A stretch of 17,060 nucleotides of DNA, from assembly GCA_017555685.1 (NCBI GenBank), contig JAFZFW010000070.1:1-17060 (forward strand), read 5' to 3'. Positions 13,692 to 17,060 of the stretch are shown here, in pieces. The translations under genes and the position numbers were made by a program. This stretch comes from Methanocorpusculum sp. (lineage in GTDB: Archaea; Halobacteriota; Methanomicrobia; Methanomicrobiales; Methanocorpusculaceae). The stretch's first letter is position 1, and each line of letters starts with the position of its first letter. The notes below the pieces were generated by a model. The model saw only the letters and a program-made list of their open reading frames with translations, searched no databases and was not told where the DNA came from.

Positions 13692-14777
13692 TTAGAGAAT
13701 ATGGTAGAGCGTATCTCTCTGTTTTAAGACACGACCCATATCCGCACACATTATCTGCATCTCTTCGGGACTGAAGTAGTCAGTACCTTCTGCGGTTCCT
13801 GCCTCGCGGGATAAGGAATCCACAAACATCGTACCACCCACATCATTTCCGCCGGCCATCAGACAGACCTCAGTCATCTTCTGCCCGATCTTCGACCAGG
13901 GAACCTGGATATTGGTTACATTGTCCATGAAAAGACGGGATACTGCAACCAGCAGCACATCCTGTCTTCCGGTTGCTCCGTGATTTACAATACCTGCCTG
14001 CTCCAAAGGCGTGTTCTTGTGCAGGAAGGAAAGCGGCACAAGCTCTTCGAATGCATGTGTCTCATCCTGCAGGTCACGAAGGATACGTAAGTGCTCGGCA
14101 CGCTCTTTATCTGTCTCCACCGAACCGTACATGATAGTAGACGTTGCCTTAAAACCAAGGTCTGCCGCCTCACGGATGATTCTGACCCACTCGGCTGTCG
14201 GAAGCTTCTTTTCGCAGATAATCTTCCTGACACGGTCAACCAGAATCTCTGCTGCCGTTCCCTGCACCGATCCAAGACCTGCCGCCTTTAAGCGGATGAG
14301 CGCCTCTTTGGTCGTGATGCCGCTTCTTTCTGCCGCATACAAAATCTCATCCGGGCTGCAGCCATGCACATGCACCCCCGGGATTACCTCATGGAATGTA
14401 CTGATGATATTTTCGTAACTCTCAATCGTAAATGCCGGGTGGATGCCTGCAAGATAACAGACTTCAGTGACATTCTTTGAAAGAGCATCATGGCAGTGTT
14501 CACGGAACTCCTCATCCGTGAAACAGAATGCATCCGGCTCAGTGGGCTTTCTGCCGAACCCGCACAGCCCGCAGCGGTTCTTGCAGATATTGGTCAGATG
14601 AATATTCATATTGCGGACATACGTCACCGTGTCGCCGACTTTTCGCTCACGCATCTCATCTGCCGCATCCGCTACTTTCCAGACATCGCGTCCTTTCAGA
14701 CCGAATAAGAATGCAGCGTCCTCTTCACTCATTCTTGCCCCGCCAAGGACATCGGAAAGAATAGTATTAACGTTCAT
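13692..14777 (-). CDS. cofH: FO synthase subunit 2 (CofH), radical SAM
   Basis: Radical SAM enzyme of coenzyme F420 synthesis. It joins the 4-hydroxybenzyl part of tyrosine to 5-amino-6-ribitylaminouracil, and CofG then completes the deazaflavin FO. Seen in 361 aa: the [4Fe-4S] motif C-x3-C-x2-C at Cys65, Cys69 and Cys72, set in NICKNRCGLCGF; AGIHPAFTIESYENII near 115; HVHGCSPDEI near 137; TSTIMYGSVET near 210; and NIQVPWSKIGQ with GGNDVGGTMF near 310. These C-terminal motifs favour CofH over CofG. The family often has GGIHP where this has AGIHP. The gene starts 2 nt after the signal peptidase stop with GAGGTAATC as ribosome site, so the two are cotranscribed despite unrelated jobs. cofG is not in the window. 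It shares its radical SAM chemistry with menaquinone MqnC/MqnE-type enzymes, a less likely alternative. Confidence 0.88.
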   Translation of the reverse strand: MNVNTILSDVLGGARMSEEDAAFLFGLKGRDVWKVADAADEMRERKVGDTVTYVRNMNIHLTNICKNRCGLCGFGRKPTEPDAFCFTDEEFREHCHDALSKNVTEVCYLAGIHPAFTIESYENIISTFHEVIPGVHVHGCSPDEILYAAERSGITTKEALIRLKAAGLGSVQGTAAEILVDRVRKIICEKKLPTAEWVRIIREAADLGFKATSTIMYGSVETDKERAEHLRILRDLQDETHAFEELVPLSFLHKNTPLEQAGIVNHGATGRQDVLLVAVSRLFMDNVTNIQVPWSKIGQKMTEVCLMAGGNDVGGTMFVDSLSREAGTAEGTDYFSPEEMQIMCADMGRVLKQRDTLYHIL

Positions 14778-14779
14778 GA

Positions 14780-15433
14780 TTACCTCTTCCTGTTCCTGCG
14801 TTTTGCAAGAACTCTGCTTATAGCCTCAATGCAGACAATAATTACCGCAGCAATCAGGATACTTTCGATCAGATGGAGGGGCACCCATCCGATAAGCGGA
14901 ACGGCAAAGACAGCTTTGCCGACAATCCACTCTTCCTTCACCGGCTCCATGCGGGAGATGCCGTATCCCGGGAAACTGCCGAACTGGTCGGGATAGGGGT
15001 TTGTTACCGGGTTGTCACCTTTGGTGATAACTCCGGCATGTGCTGCATCTCCGGTAAAGCCGAGTGCTTCGGACTCTTCTTTCGTAACTGTAGTGATTGC
15101 CCGATGAATAATCGGAGTTACACCAGTAATACCATTGGGCTGGTACACAATTACATCGCCATACTCATTGAAAACTTTTGAGGCACCTGCCGCTTCTGCT
15201 TCCTCCTGTGTCATCCATTCGCCAAAGCGGTTTTCATCCACGACAAAAACCAGACTGTAGGTTGGAAGATTCGGTTCCATACTTCCCGACTCAACAGCGA
15301 CTAAGGCAGGCCATGTTCCGGACACACCAAAGAGAACAATACCGATACCGGCTACAATCAGCAGGATTATCAGAATGTCTCTGACAAATGATGCACCTTC
15401 ACTTTTCGGATGAAGAAAATCTCGAAGCGACAT
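14780..15433 (-). CDS. Signal peptidase I, archaeal (S26B) type
   Basis: Removes signal peptides from secreted proteins at the outer face of the membrane. In 217 aa: a membrane helix at about residues 18-38, the nucleophile Ser51 in VESGSMEPN, His110 in PIIHRAI (His instead of the bacterial Lys), Asp140 in TKGDNP, a segment IVGKAVFAVPLIGWVPL and a C-terminal membrane helix at about 178-200 followed by a basic tail. The long stretch between Ser and His (residues 66-90) is Glu/Ala-rich. I place the start at the ATG at 15433, not a TTG at 15439. It has its own promoter: a TATATAA box centred 30 nt before the ATG inside an inverted repeat, with no ribosome site. It is the first gene of a unit with cofH. 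Confidence 0.92.
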   Translation of the reverse strand: MSLRDFLHPKSEGASFVRDILIILLIVAGIGIVLFGVSGTWPALVAVESGSMEPNLPTYSLVFVVDENRFGEWMTQEEAEAAGASKVFNEYGDVIVYQPNGITGVTPIIHRAITTVTKEESEALGFTGDAAHAGVITKGDNPVTNPYPDQFGSFPGYGISRMEPVKEEWIVGKAVFAVPLIGWVPLHLIESILIAAVIIVCIEAISRVLAKRRNRKR

Positions 15434-15452
15434 ACGCAAAAAGGGGTTTGAT

Positions 15453-15476
15453 GTGAGAATATATAATGGTTCTCAC
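15453..15476 (-). promoter_or_regulatory. TATA box inside an inverted repeat (signal peptidase promoter)
   Basis: GTGAGAA (15453-15459) and TTCTCAC (15470-15476) are perfect 7-nt inverted arms around a 10-nt centre that is the TATA-like element itself. The TATA centre is about 30 nt before the signal peptidase ATG. The right arm overlaps the stop codon of the upstream gene. A dimeric regulator bound here would cover the promoter. Confidence 0.55.
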
Positions 15477-16057
15477 TTACCGAACCGGCGCTGGCGGGAC
15501 TGGAAATCACGCAGTGCACGCAGGAAGTCAACCCGGCGGAATTTTGCCCAGTTGACATCGCAGAAGAACAACTCCGAGTAGACCGACTGCCAGATTAAAA
15601 AGTCCGTTAAGTGGTTTCCGCCAGTCTTGATGACAAAGTCCGGCGTTACCTGATAGCGGAGATGAGATTCAAGGGTTTCTTCAGTGATGTCTTCCGGGCG
15701 AAGACCTTCTGCAGCAATCCGTAAGACCGCATCGGCAATCTCTTTTCTGCCGCAGTTGCCGACAACCAGGAGAACTTCCAGCGGACCGGAACCGCAGATT
15801 TCTTCTCCATCCGGCGTACTGACGCGGACGGCAGCATGCTCTGCCATCCGGGAAACCAGTGCCGAGACATCAGCGGATTTTGCACTGATGTGAATGATGA
15901 ACCGCTGAATTGCCGGAAACTCCTGCACCCAGTGCAGCATCGAGATGAGTTTCTCTGTATCTGCTGCAAGCTCATCCCCGGTAAGCATGAGACACAGCTC
16001 CGCAGGAAAAACAGAAATCCCGTCTTTGATGTGTTTCTCATAGAGCTCGTAAAACAT
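15473..16057 (-). CDS. Degenerate cis-prenyltransferase homologue
   Basis: A 194-aa relative of undecaprenyl/polyprenyl diphosphate synthase. Seen: the C-terminal half aligns well by eye, with VVGNCGRKEIADAV near residue 98, PDFVIKTGG near 139, TDFLIWQSVYSELFFCDVNW near 151 and LRALRDFQSRQRRFG at the end. But the N-terminal DGNRRWA motif with the catalytic Asp is absent, and residues equal to E. coli Arg194, Glu198 and Arg200 are Lys144, Asn148 and Leu150. The protein is about 50 aa short. It is therefore unlikely to work alone and may be the non-catalytic subunit of a heteromeric enzyme, as known for eukaryotic NgBR/Nus1 and, as I recall, reported for Methanosarcina mazei. GGAGG precedes the ATG, which overlaps the previous stop (TAATG). 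Confidence 0.82.
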   Translation of the reverse strand: MFYELYEKHIKDGISVFPAELCLMLTGDELAADTEKLISMLHWVQEFPAIQRFIIHISAKSADVSALVSRMAEHAAVRVSTPDGEEICGSGPLEVLLVVGNCGRKEIADAVLRIAAEGLRPEDITEETLESHLRYQVTPDFVIKTGGNHLTDFLIWQSVYSELFFCDVNWAKFRRVDFLRALRDFQSRQRRFGK

Positions 16058-16239
16058 TATTCCCTCCGGGGAAGAAGAGCGGAAAGACCAAAGCAGATAA
16101 CAGAAACTGAGAGGAACAGCACTGCAGTTTCCGGTCTGACCGCGTCAAGAAGAGAAAGTACCAGTACTGCAATGCCGAGTGCGAGGCCGACAGCGCCAAG
16201 AATCAGACGCGGATGGTCAATAGGTTTTTCTTCCGTCAT
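16057..16239 (-). CDS. 60-aa membrane protein, two helices
   Basis: Seen: a short polar N-terminus (MTEEKPIDHPR), a first membrane helix at about residues 12-31, a short polar turn AVRPET and a second helix at about 39-55, ending in LPRRE. The positive residues at the end suggest both termini face the cytoplasm. Its ATG directly follows the stop codon of the regulator gene, with GGAG/GAGG within that gene's end, and its TAA overlaps the next ATG, so it sits in a tight operon and is almost certainly translated. No family is recognised. Next to a cis-prenyltransferase subunit it could serve as a membrane anchor or partner, as inference only. Confidence 0.75.
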   Translation of the reverse strand: MTEEKPIDHPRLILGAVGLALGIAVLVLSLLDAVRPETAVLFLSVSVICFGLSALLPRRE

Positions 16240-17060
16240 TTATTTCCTCTCCGCAACCATGGACAGTAAATCCTCACCGTCTTCCACATCCTTAAGCCTC
16301 TTGTCTCCAATGACCAGAGTTGAACCAATCTTCTTTTCCTTGCTGTAGTCAGTTACAACACACAGCGAATGGGTGCCGGAGATCTGGGAGATGTTTCCTA
16401 AAAGCTCGGCACGCTGAACGGTCTTCTGCGGAGTTCCGTAACAGGTGAGAATCGTTTCGTTTTCGAATACCGCAAACGCATGGAACGGCGCACGCCGCAG
16501 TTCATGGACGCTGATGCCGATTGAGCGCAGATGCTCTTCAGGCTTCTCCTGATTTTCTCCTTCGGTATGGGCAGACGGCAGAGACGCCGGAACACGCTCT
16601 TCTTCGACCGGAACATAGTTCAACAGATCGATAGGCATCACAATATCATCGTCGAAGAACTCTTCCAGACGCATAGCCATCTCCAGAGTGGTTCCCATTC
16701 CGCTTTCGTATTTGCTGACCGTACGCCGGGAGACACCCAATGCATGGGCAAGGTCTCCTAACGACATCGACATGTTTTCCCGAAGTTCGCGAAGACGGTC
16801 TGCATCAATATTGACATAGAGACCACCGGGTGATGCATAGACCAGCGGGAGTTCTCCTTCTGCCAGGTAATCGTAGAGTGTGGCAGGAGAAATTGCATTA
16901 ATTCCATAACGGAGATAAATCGCACCGCGTTCTAAAGGAATATCACGGGCGCGTTCTCCGATGATAATCGGAACAGCGTGGAGATGGCGGGCAATTTTGT
17001 CCAGATCCCATGCCACATCCTCATTTACGCTGTCAATCTGAGAAACGACTTTGATAACAA
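16240..17060 (-). CDS. XRE-type HTH transcriptional regulator (5' end beyond window)
   Basis: Partial: the frame remains open through 17060 (reading VIKVVSQIDSVNED before the Val at 17016), so the GTG at 17016 is an internal codon and the true N-terminus lies outside. It matches the archaeal putative HTH-type regulator family of roughly 320 aa. Visible order: the end of an endonuclease-like N-terminal domain (HLHAVPIIIGERARD, GAIYLRYGINAIS), a linker with YASPGGLYVNID, then a Cro/C1-type helix-turn-helix MSLGDLAHALGVSRRTVSKYESG and a C-terminal ligand-like domain of unknown role. Its targets are unknown. It is the first visible gene of the operon with the 60-aa membrane protein and the cis-prenyltransferase homologue. 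Confidence 0.88.
   Translation of the reverse strand, partial: VIKVVSQIDSVNEDVAWDLDKIARHLHAVPIIIGERARDIPLERGAIYLRYGINAISPATLYDYLAEGELPLVYASPGGLYVNIDADRLRELRENMSMSLGDLAHALGVSRRTVSKYESGMGTTLEMAMRLEEFFDDDIVMPIDLLNYVPVEEERVPASLPSAHTEGENQEKPEEHLRSIGISVHELRRAPFHAFAVFENETILTCYGTPQKTVQRAELLGNISQISGTHSLCVVTDYSKEKKIGSTLVIGDKRLKDVEDGEDLLSMVAERK

Noticed and set aside
13239-13695. Frames of 139 and 111 aa crossing tRNA-Leu and the repeats
   Set aside because: They are translations of a tRNA and an 80-bp repeat, whose length is not a multiple of three, so the same peptide appears in shifted frames.
14999-17016. GTG at 17016 as the start of the HTH regulator
   Set aside because: The frame continues upstream to the window edge with family-like sequence, so this codon is internal.

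Overview
This window looks like chromosomal DNA of a methanogenic archaeon, most likely order Methanomicrobiales, and Methanocorpusculum is my best guess (inference from gene content and style, no search run). The evidence: an F420 biosynthesis gene (cofH), an HdrA-like flavo-iron-sulfur protein, the archaeal N-glycosylation transferase AglJ, the archaea-only tRNA-Ile2 agmatidine synthetase TiaS, an archaeal class III preflagellin/prepilin peptidase, an archaeal signal peptidase with the Ser-His-Asp set, and an archaeal initiator tRNA. Several first genes of transcription units have a TATA-like box about 25-30 nt before the ATG, which suggests leaderless mRNAs. Genes inside operons usually have GGAG/GAGG-type ribosome sites and overlapping stop/start codons.

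Layout. On the + strand, argG (71-1282) is followed 1 nt later by an aglJ-like glycosyltransferase (1284-2222). A 305-bp gap with a T-tract then leads to a small lipoprotein (2528-2944). tiaS (minus, 2972-4162) and the ppx-ppk1 polyphosphate pair (plus, 4255-7232) diverge from a 92-bp region that holds one near-symmetrical TATA element. Between ppk1 and the next operon are two small genes: a 50-aa leucine-zipper protein ending in a CSSCH motif (minus, 7246-7398), and a 33-aa Lys/Ala-rich peptide (plus, 7553-7654). A minus-strand operon follows, read from right to left: gamma-class carbonic anhydrase, minimal HdrA-like protein, MtnA-type isomerase and DUF116 (11263 down to 7731). Each stop codon overlaps the next start. 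A single-gene DUF169 unit (minus) and a divergent A24 peptidase (plus, 12166-12921) come next.

The stretch 13111-13615 holds an initiator tRNA-Met (minus), a tRNA-Leu(CAA) (plus) and an 80-bp tandem repeat that begins on the last three bases of the tRNA-Leu. The right end is all minus strand, read right to left: a partial XRE-type regulator running off the window, a 60-aa two-helix membrane protein, a degenerate cis-prenyltransferase, a promoter inside an inverted repeat, signal peptidase I and cofH.

How the genes fit together. Several serve the cell envelope: AglJ, the cis-prenyltransferase homologue (possibly for polyprenyl carrier lipid), signal peptidase, the prepilin peptidase and the lipoprotein. 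Others serve the phosphate store (ppx, ppk1), tRNA decoding (tiaS, two tRNAs) and redox/cofactor metabolism (HdrA-like, CofH, DUF116, DUF169). The items most worth a second look are the small zipper/CxxC gene with a palindrome touching its start codon, the four-gene carbonic anhydrase/HdrA/MtnA/DUF116 operon, the cis-prenyltransferase with lost catalytic residues, and the 80-bp repeat at the tRNA-Leu 3' end.
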